The notes under the pieces: model-generated
Database searches by the model: none
The model's input: the letters and a program-made list of their open reading frames with translations, nothing else
What the model was told of the DNA's origin: nothing
Shown: positions 1-11,066 of the stretch, piece after piece
Position numbering within the stretch: position 1 is the first letter of the stretch
Layout: each line of letters opens with the position of its first letter
Program-made: the position numbers and the translations under genes
Assembly (NCBI GenBank): GCA_026874595.1
Contig: CM049307.1
Coordinates: forward strand, 72,144,643-72,208,642
Length of the DNA stretch: 64,000 nt
From: Sipunculus nudus
Taxonomy: Eukaryota; Annelida; Sipuncula; Golfingiida; Sipunculidae
Reading direction: 5' to 3'

Positions 1-1460
1 TTCATATGCACCAATATGGACTCCTTGGAAATTTTAATTTTACGAACTTGATGTGTTAACACTTCCAAAACTAATATAAACAAATATGGGGATATTGGAT
101 CCCCTTGTTTAATACCCCTAGACAACAAAAAGTATGGTGTTGTAAAACCATTGTTAATCCCACAGCTTTTCATGTTATTATGCAAAGTTTTTATCTAATT
201 AATGGACATTGGACCAAAGCCTAGTTTTTTTGGACACTTAACATGAAGACCTGATCGGATGAGTCAAATCTGCTTTAAAGTCAACTCGAAAGAGAATTGT
301 TTTTTCCTGTTCTGTATCACAATATTCCATCATATCACTGATTAACACCTTACAGTCCAAATTAATATTTTTTCTTGGTCTCCAAGATTCAATATATATT
401 TTGTCCTTATCCGTTTTTTTTTTTTTTCTTCTTCTTAAAGATTAATAACTTTTTTTTCTCTTTCTGATAACTCTCCCGAGTGATACTTCTCATTTAAACA
501 AGAGTCATTCCATACCTACTTCATTAAAAACACTCAAGTACCATCATTCCCTGGTGTTTTTATTATTTGGCATACTTTTTAAAGATTTAAGTTCATCTGT
601 GACAGTGATGTTATCTTCACACTTTATGGCCTCATCCTCAGTTAGTTCTGGTAACCAATGAAAACTTCCAAGAAGTTATCGCAATCCTCAGACGTGACAT
701 CTGAAGATCTTGAAAACTTTTGCATGTAGTATTCATAAATATGCGACATTATTTTGTTGTGATCCATTGTTTCTACAGACCCTACTATTTAAAAATAACT
801 GTCATTTCATGATTTCTCTTTTCAAGATTTAAGAAATATTTTTTTAAGCTGTGCTCGACCTGCTCATACCACTGAGCTCTGGATGTAAAGTAAAACCTAT
901 GTTATCAGATCATAACATTCTTAAAGTTCCTGCTTTAAATCTTTGTCTTTTCAATAATACAAATATCATTACATTTTCAAATTTTACTCTCTAGCTGTTC
1001 CACTTCTTTTTAATAGCTTATCCGCTTTATTCTGTTAGCTCTGCTTTTTTCTTTTAAGTATGCTATTGCAAATTTTCTTATTTGATATTTTAAATAGTCC
1101 CATTGGGTTTTAGCATTCAAATTTGTGCATGAAAAGCTTTATGCACAATTGTATATACTCTTTTAAATTTGTTATAAATATTGTGTCTTCAGCTAATGAA
1201 TTATTAAATTTCCAGTATGATAGCCCATTCATTGGCGTTTCAAAAGAACAAAAGTAGTACCACTGAATGATCTGTTCCCACACAAGGTATAATCTCATAG
1301 TTTGTAACATAGGGTTGCAAAGTCACTGATATAAGAAAATAGTTTAATCTACGTTTAAGGGGATTTAATCTCCTCCAAATAAACCCTTAGTCGCCATATA
1401 TCACACAGACCATGTGTTTGAAGTATTGTTTTCATAGTCTATTGCTTTATATTTAAATGT
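1..1460 (-). pseudogene. L1/Tx1-like LINE ORF2 fragment (endonuclease end plus RT N-terminal part)
   Basis: Read on the minus strand, this translates to pieces of a non-LTR retrotransposon ORF2. Near 70-115 is the RT motif GIKQGDPISPYLFIL, with an open frame to the window edge. Just upstream in coding direction is LGFGPMSIN, a stop, then IKTLHNNMKSCGINNG, which is the usual L1-type spacing between fingers and palm. At about 1194-1220 is SYWKFNNSL, the linker that follows the endonuclease domain in L1/Tx1 elements, and about 1317-1450 gives weak endonuclease C-terminal similarity in several frames. Family assignment is from remembered motif patterns. The frame is broken many times, so this is a dead copy. 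The catalytic YADD region would lie outside the window. It sits downstream of the candidate host exon at 1835-1999 on the same strand, so it could be intronic. Confidence 0.7.
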
Positions 1461-1834
1461 TGGGTTACCACATTGAGCATCAAAGGGGAGAAACAGAAAT
1501 TCAGGGCTCCTCCCCAGTAATTTTAGTATTACAGTCTATGTCAAATCCTTTTTTTTTCAATTATTTTACATATCTTTTGGTAACAGAGCACTTGTTCTGT
1601 CTCACTGTTTGGACCATTATTTCTCCGTCTTTAACGGAGATTAAAAAAACACCCTTAAAACCTGTCGTCAATAAAAGACCATTTTTAGTAGAGACTGTTT
1701 TATAAATATGCATTCATATATATGAATGATAAGATATTAAAAGTAATGCAGGATGGCAAAAATAAATCAGATTCTAATAAGGATTTATGTTATTATACAG
1801 ACTATGACTAGTGCTGACATGTCAGTAAGCTCAC
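1461..1834. other. Gene-free stretch between LINE fragment and candidate exon
   Basis: AT-rich sequence with poly-T runs. About 1550-1710 may still be diverged LINE endonuclease, but I cannot support it by motif. No other feature seen. Confidence 0.4.
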
Positions 1835-1999
1835 CAGAACATAGCGACAGCTTGTCACCCCAAACGTCGATTTTAGATGAACTGAAGACGATGGGGTGAC
1901 AGTACAAGCTATTGGGTTCGCATCAATTCTAGTATGTGCAGATGTGCACGCCATTTCTGACACTACTTTTTCATTTTCATCCACTTCTCGAACTGTCAT
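1835..1999 (-). CDS. Candidate first coding exon of an unidentified host gene (55 codons)
   Basis: On the minus strand an ATG at 1999-1997 opens 55 codons that end exactly at a strong splice donor: exon ...GTTCTG, then GTGAGC at 1834-1829. The upstream boundary is also splice-like. A pyrimidine-rich tract ends in ACTCAG at 2004-2009, so the exon would begin at 2003, four bases before the ATG, which has A at -3. The coding part is 165 nt, leaving phase 0 at the donor. The peptide begins MTVREVDENEKVVSEM, with an acidic N-terminus and no signal peptide or recognisable domain. Base composition is more balanced than the AT-rich surroundings. The next exon would lie below 1829 or outside the window, past the LINE fragment. 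I do not recognise the protein. Read-through past the donor adds only eight codons before a stop. Confidence 0.4.
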
Positions 2000-2200
2000 T
2001 TTCCTGAGTTAAGACAAAAAGTGACGTTATTCTGTTGGGGAAAATAATAATTATTACATCCACGGTTGACTTACGTGTAAACGTGCAGCAGTTTTTAATT
2101 CCGAGGCTGGTTTTACTCGAAAAACTCGTCTCCACGTCTGTCAGCGGGAGAATCATAACTTCCGGTAAGGGATTTCCAAACGGCTATGTGTAAAACTCGG
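2000..2200 (-). promoter_or_regulatory. Candidate 5' end: short intron, non-coding first exon and ETS-like promoter motif
   Basis: Minus strand. A strong donor (CAC then GTAAGT, 2074-2069) faces the acceptor at 2004, defining a 71-nt intron (2004-2074). The presumed first exon runs upstream from 2075 to about 2150. Immediately upstream, near 2158-2168, is ACCGGAAGT, the core of ETS/GABP sites common in TATA-less promoters, and more GGAAGT/CTTCC motifs follow to about 2215. This fits a housekeeping-type promoter for the 55-codon exon at 1835-1999. The exon structure is inferred from splice signals only. Confidence 0.3.
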
Positions 2201-2435
2201 AAGTCCGAAGTCGGAAGCAAGGACTTTTTTTAAAGCAATGATTGAAGCAAAATTAAAATGCTACTACATCAATGGAAAGTACCTTTTTATTTTTATTGAT
2301 AGAATAAGGTCTTTTTTATCATCATGTAAAATAATCAAAGTTATCCACCCGAAGTTAATGACTATTTTTTGCTCGGAAATGCCCGGTTAGGGTCCAAATG
2401 TGTAAAACTCGGAAGCCAGTAATGGCAAATGCACT
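2185..2435 (+). repeat. Left arm of a diverged inverted repeat pair
   Basis: Starts and ends with TGTGTAAAACTCGGAAG (near 2189 and 2399). Its interior (TTGATAGAATAAGGTCTTTT, TTTATCAT, AGTTATCCA) reappears in the same order on the opposite strand at 3985-4262. The arms are strongly diverged but collinear over about 250 bp, with about 1.55 kb between them. Confidence 0.5.
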
Positions 2436-3773
2436 GGTCATCATATCGTCAGCAAACGTGTCAAGCATTTTCATTTTCTTCAGTATCATGTATTTTTCAT
2501 AAATTCAATCTGTTTTGTAACAATCATGATGCTGTTTTTTTAATAATATATTATATTGATATTTTATTTCATTTTGTAAAACAAGATTATTTTAACTCAT
2601 CAATATTTTACGCTGTTACCGCATTTTATGTTGATGGAAACATGAAAAAAATAAAGGTTTTGATAATATTTTATACATGTGCCCCTATAAAATCACCCTG
2701 ATAATATCATAGAGACTTAAACAGAAAATTTGACAGAACCAAAAAACCGTCCAGTTAATGTTTTTACAAGTTGTTTCGAACAAAATATTTTATTTTTAAT
2801 GTATAAATTGAAAAACATTTTCCTCTCCCATTGACCAAAAAAAAAATTCATCAGTATTATGAATCTCTTAGACTCTTATCTATTATGTAATACTTTTTAT
2901 GCCAAATTATATTTTACATTTCATGGTCCGGTTGCATTTATATATATATTATATATAAACAAAATTGTAATTTCTTATCGAGATCCTTGTAATCGTACAG
3001 TAATATGAAGTTGAAGGGTGCACATTCTGGTTATATGCCCTTATCATGCAATCATTTGCAAACATACTTTAATATATTAATAAATATCCATATATTTGAA
3101 GTTGAAATGTGATGTTGAAACATCAGGAGTGAAATTAATATAATATAAATATCGAGATTGATAAAGTTTGAAAGAAAGAGTCAAAAACTTGAAAAAGAAT
3201 TAATTTTAGTTTTAAAAAAATATTTGCTTAAATTCGTAAATCGATCAGATTATATAATAATACATGTATTAGTATGTTATAAATTCTCACTTTTGTATCC
3301 CTTTTCTAAGATATAAATGTAACATTTTTTAAAATATTGTTGAATTCTAACATATTGAAAGACATTTCGTTTTTGCATATGATACATGTATGTTTGTTCC
3401 AGCGATGACCTTCTGGGATATATTGAATTTTCATATTTGTTAAACGTATGGAAAATATATTACTATATTTTATTTTGAATGACATCGTAATTTATAACTG
3501 TATTTTTAATGCCGTACAAGGGTTAATTATACCATATTAATTATGCAGTGGTGCATCCATAGAGGGCGCAAGCCCGTTCAGACGTAATATCTCTTAATTT
3601 TCATTTCTTTTCCAGATTACTTTTTTTATTCCCTAGCAATTTCATTATTATATTTATTACTTTCCAATTCATAAATTGGTGATTTACTCCACTGAGAGAG
3701 CATACAAATATGTACTAGTATAATGAGATAGGAAGTATTTCCGTTATCACACTTTACTCGATAATAACACCGA

Positions 3774-3774
<1 letters not shown>
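2436..3774. other. Gene-free AT-rich stretch
   Basis: Very AT-rich sequence between the inverted repeat arms. The short open frame at 2429-2701 has no recognisable similarity or splice context. Nothing else supportable. Confidence 0.5.
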
Positions 3775-3832
<58 letters not shown>

Positions 3833-3839
3833 TATATAT
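3775..3839. repeat. (TA)n microsatellite
   Basis: Essentially uninterrupted TA dinucleotides over about 60 bp, ending in GATATATATT. It produces an artificial IYIYIY reading frame on the minus strand. Confidence 0.98.
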
Positions 3840-3984
3840 TAAATTTACAAATAAAAAAATAAGAACTTATAGTTTTCCGATTATGTGTCATGTATTGCAT
3901 CATACACTCATTATAAGCAGAATCATGCATAAGCAATTTTAATATATGCATGCAACTATAATTATAATGAAACTGCATTTTGGG

Positions 3985-4262
3985 CACAGTGCGTCTCTGT
4001 GACTTCCGAGTTATACACATTGGATAACATCCAAACACTTCTGACTGACTTCCGAGATGGCTTTCGAGCACAAAATCTTCCATAACGTTCAGATTAAACA
4101 ATGGATAACTATTATTCTTCACAGAATGATAAAAAAGGATCTTATTCTATCGGGGAAAAAACAAAACGGTATTGAAGCGTTAGCATTTTGTATATGCTTT
4201 AAACTGCTTTCGTTGGTTTCCGGCTTCCGGCTTCCGACTTCCAAGTTTACATACACGACCGC
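3985..4262 (-). repeat. Right arm of the diverged inverted repeat pair
   Basis: Minus-strand counterpart of 2185-2435. It carries GTGTATAACTCGGAAGTC at the outer end, GATAGAATAAGATCCTTTTT in the middle, and three tandem CGGAAG/CTTCCG motifs near 4219-4245. The pair could be the ends of an old DNA transposon or two independent insertions. Confidence 0.5.
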
Positions 4263-4689
4263 GCCATGACACATTTAGTTTTGAATGAGAAGTACCGCTT
4301 CACGTGAATCGGTTCCACAGTGATGAAAGGAGGTAATAATTGTAATTATTTTTGTGTAACAACATTTTTTCTTCGATATTTAGCACATATAATACGACTA
4401 TATAAGCCTGTGATGCCAAATAATACCAGACAGCAAATATTTTGATCCGACCCTTAGAATGGGCGTTCTGTTGTGACTGCCATCATGACTCCAGGCCCTA
4501 TCAGTTTTTTTTTCCGAAGGCCTGAGTGTCATGTTGTCATGGCTAACCAGAACATAACTATTCTAAAAACAGTTTTTGGACATTTTCTAAAAAATATATT
4601 TCCATTCCCTTTAGAGAGATATTTCACAATCCATCAGGTATAAAGCTTTCAGATTTTGCACACATATTTGGAAATATATAATATATCAG
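4263..4689. other. Gene-free stretch
   Basis: AT-rich sequence with no open frame or repeat that I recognise. Confidence 0.5.
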
Positions 4690-4799
4690 GACAACCCGTG
4701 TCACACGGCGGCATCACAGTGCTCCACAAACTGGGCCCTGGCGTACACGGAGGGCCACCAGCGCAATGAGAACCCGTGGCCGTCAAGAAACATGAAAAG
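4690..4799 (+). CDS. Candidate internal coding exon, unidentified gene
   Basis: A 110-bp GC-rich island in AT-rich DNA. It follows an AG acceptor (ATATATCAG) and ends in AAAAG, then GTTGGT, a plausible donor. One plus-strand frame is open throughout and has a protein-like composition, beginning DNPCHTAASQCSTNWALAYT and continuing with GHQRNENPWPS. The two cysteines and three tryptophan/tyrosine-type positions suggest an extracellular module, but I recognise no family. The acceptor lacks a good pyrimidine tract. A reverse-strand frame is also open, so exon status is tentative. It might belong with the candidate exon at 10969. Confidence 0.25.
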
Positions 4800-6069
4800 G
4801 TTGGTTATTATAAAAACCACACAGCCATAAAATAACCACTGAACCAGTGTCATTATCGACTGTTTGGCCAAAGAATTGCATCATTATGACCGAATCACTG
4901 AGAAACTTTTGTAACCATTGAGCCTAGGTTAAGGTGAGCGTGTGCTTGAAATTGACGTGTCGTGGGTTAATTATATAGAGGGACGGAGTGACCGAGAGGG
5001 CTCCGATAAAGATTAGATTTTATGCACAAAACATCACAGGGCAGCCAAAGTTAAGATTTAGGGACGGAGACATGGCTAGATGGCATGGTGTGTGGCATGA
5101 CCACGTCTAAATCGCCTGGTGCTCATGCCAACCTTTACCACCTAAATATACCTTAACGATCAGGGGGCATTTACATCAGTTGAACTGTATTCCGGACAGA
5201 GAAGCCGTACAAGTAGAACACATTGTGAGGTGTAATGACTTTTGACTCCTGTGTTATGTTTTATTTTAATTTTGCCATTTCGAATTTGTTGTATGTTCTG
5301 AAAAACACATGGTATGTTATAAACATGCGTAAGGTTCCGGCCCTGAAGAGACCCTGCTAAATGACTCGGTCTATGCTTGCTCTTTGCGATATACAGTATC
5401 CGTGTAGATGATTTATAATATACAGAAAAAAACGGGGAAACGTTCATCAGGTTAGTGTGTCATTTATTTGTCTATATACACCAAGAATGTAGGAGAGCTC
5501 GACAAATACTTAAGTACACATTTCTTTTAATATGGTGACTTAGCTGCCCACCAGGTATCATGTCATTAATTTAGTCATTTTGATGAAGTTAATAATCATT
5601 CACAGAGAACATGAAATTTATTAAGAATAAACTTGAAGGGATTGTGAGTTCTAATCGATGGCCAACCTGTAACTACTGCTTACACAATTTATACTAAAGG
5701 AGCCAAGTTTAATAAGTGGGAAGGTTGGTATGATAGGTGACAGGGGAATTGGTTATTTCGCTCACCTCACTACATTGTTTTAGGCGCCTGTGTCCGTGAC
5801 GCTGGTTGCCAGCCTCTGCCATTCTCCTCGCGCGAGATCTCCTTTGTAAAGGAGATAGGTCTCTGCCAAACAATGTGCGCAAGGCACTCTTTCCAGTCGG
5901 ACGCAATATATCGCCCCCAAATGAAAACTAGAAAACGGGTAGTCGACAAGCGACTACGTGTATCCGACGAAACCAGAGTGGGACGGGTGAAGTGAGGCAT
6001 GGATTGAGTGGCAAGGGCAAATGGAGAGAGGTGTGTTGCATATTAGCATGGACGTCTGCAGTCGAAATG
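4800..6069. other. Gene-free stretch with a small GC-rich hairpin region
   Basis: No convincing exon. Around 5765-5998 is a GC-rich patch with short inverted ends (CACCTCACTACA and GGGTGAAGTGAGG) and internal hairpins (ATCTCCTTTGTAAAGGAGAT near 5838; GTAGTCGACAAGCGACTAC near 5939). It may be a short MITE, but no target duplication is clear. Confidence 0.4.
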
Positions 6070-6605
6070 TGTATGTAGGTGGTGCCACCTGCCACAAAAT
6101 CCAGGATTTATCCAAGTTGAATACAATTGCAAAATTTTAGGCAGATAAGTCAAACCACTGCCGAGATATGAGAGATTTATCCCAAGGCAAACAAACAGAC
6201 GGACCCTGTACTAAAATGGTTGAAGGTGGCGCCACCAGTTTTGCGAATGATAAAAAGAAATGTGAGATCTATAAACATGCAAAGTTTCAGGAGGATACGT
6301 CAAACCAGTCCTGAGATATAAGCCTGGATGTCTGAAGCCTGAACGTGAAGGTAGAGGGCAGCACCTGTCATTACATCAAGAAAGCTATCAAGGGTGTATA
6401 CAAATGCAAAATTTCAGGTGGAAAAGTCCATTCACTGCAGAGATATGAGTGATTTTATCCCAAGGCAGATGAACAGATGGACACTGTGCAAAAATGGTTG
6501 CAGGTGGCGCCATCATTTTAATGTATGTTATAAAGCTATCCAAGGGCATCTTTTGTGTATTTTTTCCATGATTGGTCAAACGGCTCCCGAGATATGAGGG
6601 TTTGT
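6070..6605 (+). repeat. Tandem repeat, about 277-bp period made of two related halves
   Basis: The landmark palindrome GGTGGYGCCACC or its variants recurs at about 6076, 6225, 6354 and 6502. The spacings are 149, 129 and 148 bp, so first/third and second/fourth are about 277 bp apart. Shared phrases include AAATTTCAGG, AGTCAAACCA, CTGCNGAGATATGAG and ATCCCAAGGCANA. The halves are diverged. Confidence 0.65.
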
Positions 6606-7309
6606 GTGTGGAAACAAACGCACAAATGGACGCTGGGCAGAGAGGAAAGGTCAGAGGTCAACCAAATATGAGGGCGCAACAATTCATATGGGACCCGATC
6701 ATGATTCCGAATTTTAAAATTTTTGCCCAGTGGTTACGAAGGAGTTCCGGAAACTTATGCGGCGGCGGCGAGCAACTGAAAACATAGTATCCGCAAAATT
6801 CTGTTTTGGTGGATACAATTACAATAATAGCAAATATAAAGTATGTTTCGACAACATCTATTTCAAATATAACCAATACACGGCATTTGTCCGTGAAACA
6901 TGTTTTTTTATTGATATCCCTGCGGACCTATCTGCGATGTTATATCTGTGACGCGGTATTTTGAATATAAAAAAAATTGCACGTGCACGTGCTACCAATA
7001 AAAGTTTACGTGATGCAACTGCTGCCTGAATTGTAGAAGACATAAATACACGATGATAGTGCAGGGACACTTGTGGTATTTTCAACATTATGCAACAGGA
7101 TTACTTGCATGAATTTGGGAATTACCCATTATTGCATGCTGAAATAAGACATGAGTCCCAAGGGATCGAGAGTCACATGTTGTTTACATTTACTGATCAC
7201 CCAATTGAGGCATTGACTTGGTCAAATGTCAGATCAAACATACTTTAGTTCGTACTTTCTGGCAGGGTCAATAGACCTGTGATCCTGTACGGAGGTTGAG
7301 CCTCTACTC
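6606..7309. other. Gene-free stretch
   Basis: Mixed AT-rich sequence. The overlapping short frames on both strands at 6572-7088 have no recognisable domain. Confidence 0.4.
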
Positions 7310-7590
7310 CCGCCCTACCCCTACGTGTGGGGACCCGTGACGCCGCTTGTCCGTCCTACCTTTACATGTAGGAGATCGTGGTGCCATTTGCCGACTTCTC
7401 CGCCCACTCTATTTCTGCATGTGGAGACTCGTGACGCCGTTTGCATACTTCTTCGATCACCCACCTCTACCTGCGGGATTCGGTTTGCCCACTCCTCCGC
7501 CCACCCTGCTTCTACATGCAAGCATTTTTACGCGGCTTGTCAACTTCTTCGTCATTCCTACTTCTACATATACCGATTTGTGAGTCACTA
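7310..7590 (+). repeat. Degenerate tandem repeat, about 52-bp period, GC-rich
   Basis: About six imperfect units, each with a CTNCNTGTGGAGAC-like start, GTGACGCCGTTTG in the middle and CTTCTCCGCCCACCCT at the end. Units start near 7315, 7357, 7409, 7462, 7507 and 7558. It opens frames on both strands, but these are repeat products. Confidence 0.6.
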
Positions 7591-10500
7591 TTCGCTATGC
7601 TATACCTTATGGCGAAAAATATGTGACCTTCTCCTCCCGTGAAAGTGCTGGATATTTACTTGTCCAGTTCTCCCTCATGATAAGTTAAACCCCCCTTTAA
7701 GGTAGGGGTTTGTCTTTCCAAATGCAAACATTTAATGCTACGGATGAAATATTGGTGATGTTCAGGCTTATAACAGACGTGTCCTTTAGTAACGGAATTC
7801 TAGTTCTCGTGAGCAGAGGGATTTTTTCGTAGTGTTGATAATCTTGGTGTAATAGATGTGACATCCTGGATTTATGGTTGTAATCCCCCGGGCGCTATAT
7901 TTCTCTACAACCATGGCTATAATTGCTGGTAAAGAGGATCTCGGAGTTCTTGGAGATCAATAGCCTGATTATAAGAGCGCTCTTTCACAAGGTGCACCCT
8001 GCCAGATAGCCTTGGTATTAATATGATACCATTAATATTGTGGAATTTATACACGAGTAGGTATAATTGTTGCTACAGCCCTTAATATCATATTCATAGG
8101 CTATTACCATTCCTAATAAAGCCAAGATATCACCATTGATGTGTCTAATATGGCACAACGTATAAAGTTGTTAGCGGAACCCTTCTTGGGGAAAATTAAA
8201 CGTTGAGTCCCTATTATCTGTGTTGACCTGTTTATGTCCCGTTTGTGTTATTATATTGGCTAACCTCGTCATTAAAAAAATGTAAATTACGTGGCGATGT
8301 CCCCCTACTTACATTGTCCGTGATGACAATCAATATTAAATAAATACCAATGAAGTTGATGTATAGAAGCAGAACAATATACAAGACAGATAATCGAGTT
8401 ATTCATTGCTTGGTGATGGGTAGAGAGATTTAGGATCGTAGATTGAGGCGTACCAGTGATTGCAGTTTGAAGTTATTTTTTTTTTTCGTTGACCAGGTAA
8501 TAATTGTTCAGAACATCACCATTGCGTAAGCTCTGAAACCCCTCTTGCACGTGACTGATCAGCTAAAAAAAGATTTAAAGTTAAGTAGTGACGTCATATA
8601 ATCATGACCAAGAAGGGAAATCTCTATCACACGGTTATGCCAATTTTATGTAAGCAACCTATCTAGAAGAATAACTACCATGAAGAAGGCCACCTGACCG
8701 GCTACTACACGGATTGTCCTGAAATTTGGTATGACTGTTCCTCGTATACAGCTTTAAATCATTTGTTTTTACTCCTGTAGTTTAAATTTAGCAGCTTTGG
8801 CACACGTTCGGCAGAGTATTCATTTAATCTATATACAATATTTCAGAAAATCTGCCTCATCCAAATGTATTTTCTGTTACATAGTAACGTTTGAGGAATC
8901 TCGGCAACTCAAAATTATACAACCGGTACTCTTACAATGCTGTGTTTGAAAAAGTCATACCGTGAGCCAGGTATCTTGGCGATGACACCACACGTAGGTT
9001 GCTCTATCATTGTGTTTACTCGGTGCTCTAATATAGCTTTACATTAACGTGATGGTCTAGTTTTTTTATTTTCTCACAACTAATGATGCATTTGACACAA
9101 GCTTAAATTCTATATGTCATTTTGGTATATCAATTACATATAGCTTTGATCCGAACGATTTTAGAGGACATTTTCTTATTCGCTATTTTAATGTTGTTAT
9201 TGTATTTGTTGCGTCCACAGGTTAGAGGTGTGATAACATCCATTACGCAATGGTTTCTTGTTGCTGATGTTGTTTGGCAGAAGAAATATGCTAAAACACC
9301 CCTTGATATGTAATAGCCTAAGCATTTGTTGTTTGTTGATATATGAGTGAGGAGTAAAAGTAGAGAAACAGAGAATATAAAGTGTAGAATTGTTTTATAC
9401 AAAGTACACTTACCTCACAGCAGAATGCAGGACGGGCCTAAAGCTTTTAAGAAGTGATTTTTTTTGTATTGTGAAAAAGAACATGAAACTTGCACGGCGG
9501 GATTCGTCAGGGTCACATAATTATCCTTGCTATCCATGACAAGATGAACAACAGAATTATTAACTGTCCACGTCTCTGCCCCATTGAGACCTAGACTCGG
9601 CTAATGATCAGGGCCCGCCATATAAACACACCTGTTTTAAGTCGATCAGGCCCGCGCTCCGTTCCCGGCACCGACCGCCACGTATCGTGCTTTTTCTGAG
9701 TAGATCGAACACTTTCTGTTTCTGTCTGTTATTGGAAACACAATAGTCGTGGGGATCATGTTTTCTGTTTGGTAAACAGAGGTATTATGTTTAGTGCTGG
9801 TAATGAATATATATTGAATTGTAACCCCGTATCTTTTATCATCACATTTGGCTGGGCATGACCTACCATCTCTTTCTTAATTGGAGGTCACCATATTTGT
9901 GTTTTATTCCCCGCTTTAGTCATAAGAAATGCCATGTTGACAAGGAAATTGTGGTTTTCTCTATACCGTGTGTGTAGAGTACCTTAGGAATGCATGATCG
10001 TGCAGATATGCATTGAGCCATGCCCATGATTAAAACATGGCCTTGATGTTACCCAATGACGGCTAGGAACAGACGAATGCTTCCTGCCGAATACATTAGA
10101 CTGTGTAGGTTGAGAATACAAACCTCCGCCCGAATCTTCTAATAACTCTTTACTGTGCTGTACACCATGCAACGCCTCTGTAACACTCGTAAGGGGCAAA
10201 CCAAACGCTGTCCTTATTCCTAGGATTTTTAAAAATTTTCATTCTAAATATAACCAATATTAAAGCAAAATATGTATAAAAATAACATAGAATAGTATTG
10301 ATACAGAAACCTAAAAGAAGTAAAACCCTTTTCTTTTAAGTTCTAATCTGAATATTTCAATTTTAGCATTAAACGGCTGGGTACCAGAATGTCCTGGAAA
10401 CGGGGGAACCATACCATCACCTTTTATTCATGTCTGAAGACTATAGCCCAGAGAAATTTGAGGAACATTGCAACATTGTGACTCTTTTTTTTTTGTTTAT

Positions 10501-10968
10501 AACTCGTATGTTTACGTACTGCCTATTTTAATTTACAAATAGACATTCATTTAATTAGCAAAAGTTAGGGGGTATTACAGGGTATGTCCCCTTGGTGGAA
10601 AAAGTGTGGGGAAGGGATGCCTTTGCGATAGAAAATTACGAAACTGTATTGCATCCAAATTGCGTAACGTGTACGCTTGGCTTTAGTGTTTGCGGGCTAT
10701 ACTTCACCCTCTTGCTTCTTATTCATAAATATTATAGGCCTGAAGAGTTGATAGTTTCATTACCACTGGAGACAAGACATTGAGCGTAAATAAAATAATG
10801 AAGGAACTTTGTAAGAGCACTATTGGGTTTGATACGTCGTATGCAAGGACTCTCTGTTTAGAATGATCCCGCCATGTGGGCCTTGTTAAATCCGACATTT
10901 AACTGGTCTGGCACTGACACAGTACGACCTCTTAGATTAACGGTTTAAATCAGCCCTTCCTGTTGCAG
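7591..10968. other. Gene-free stretch
   Basis: Anonymous AT-rich DNA. Two near-identical GATCAGGSCCCGC motifs lie near 9607 and 9645, around CCATATAAAC, which could be a TATA box. There is no reading frame or transcript feature to tie to them. No transposon coding domain seen. Confidence 0.4.
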
Positions 10969-11066
10969 TTTCCTGTGTCAGGCAATAAGTTCGGCAAGAC
11001 CGGACCCACCTACGTGACCGGCCGTCACCAGAGAGCCAGCCTCACGTCCAGCCTGCCTAGCAGCAT
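10969..11066 (+). CDS. Candidate coding exon, unidentified gene
   Basis: A strong acceptor context (CAGCCCTTCCTGTTGCAG) precedes a GC-rich open frame that begins FPVSGNKFGKTGPTYVTGRH and stays open to a stop at 11176. A weak donor, GTGCGT, lies at 11067-11072, so the exon may end at 11066. The frame could also run on to the stop as a last exon. GC content is well above the flanks and the opposite strand is stop-rich over most of it. I do not recognise the protein. Exon status rests on composition and the acceptor. Confidence 0.3.

Noticed and set aside
3754-4122. 122-codon minus-strand frame ending in IYIYIY
   Set aside because: The C-terminal part is translation of the (TA)n tract, and the rest is the inverted repeat arm.
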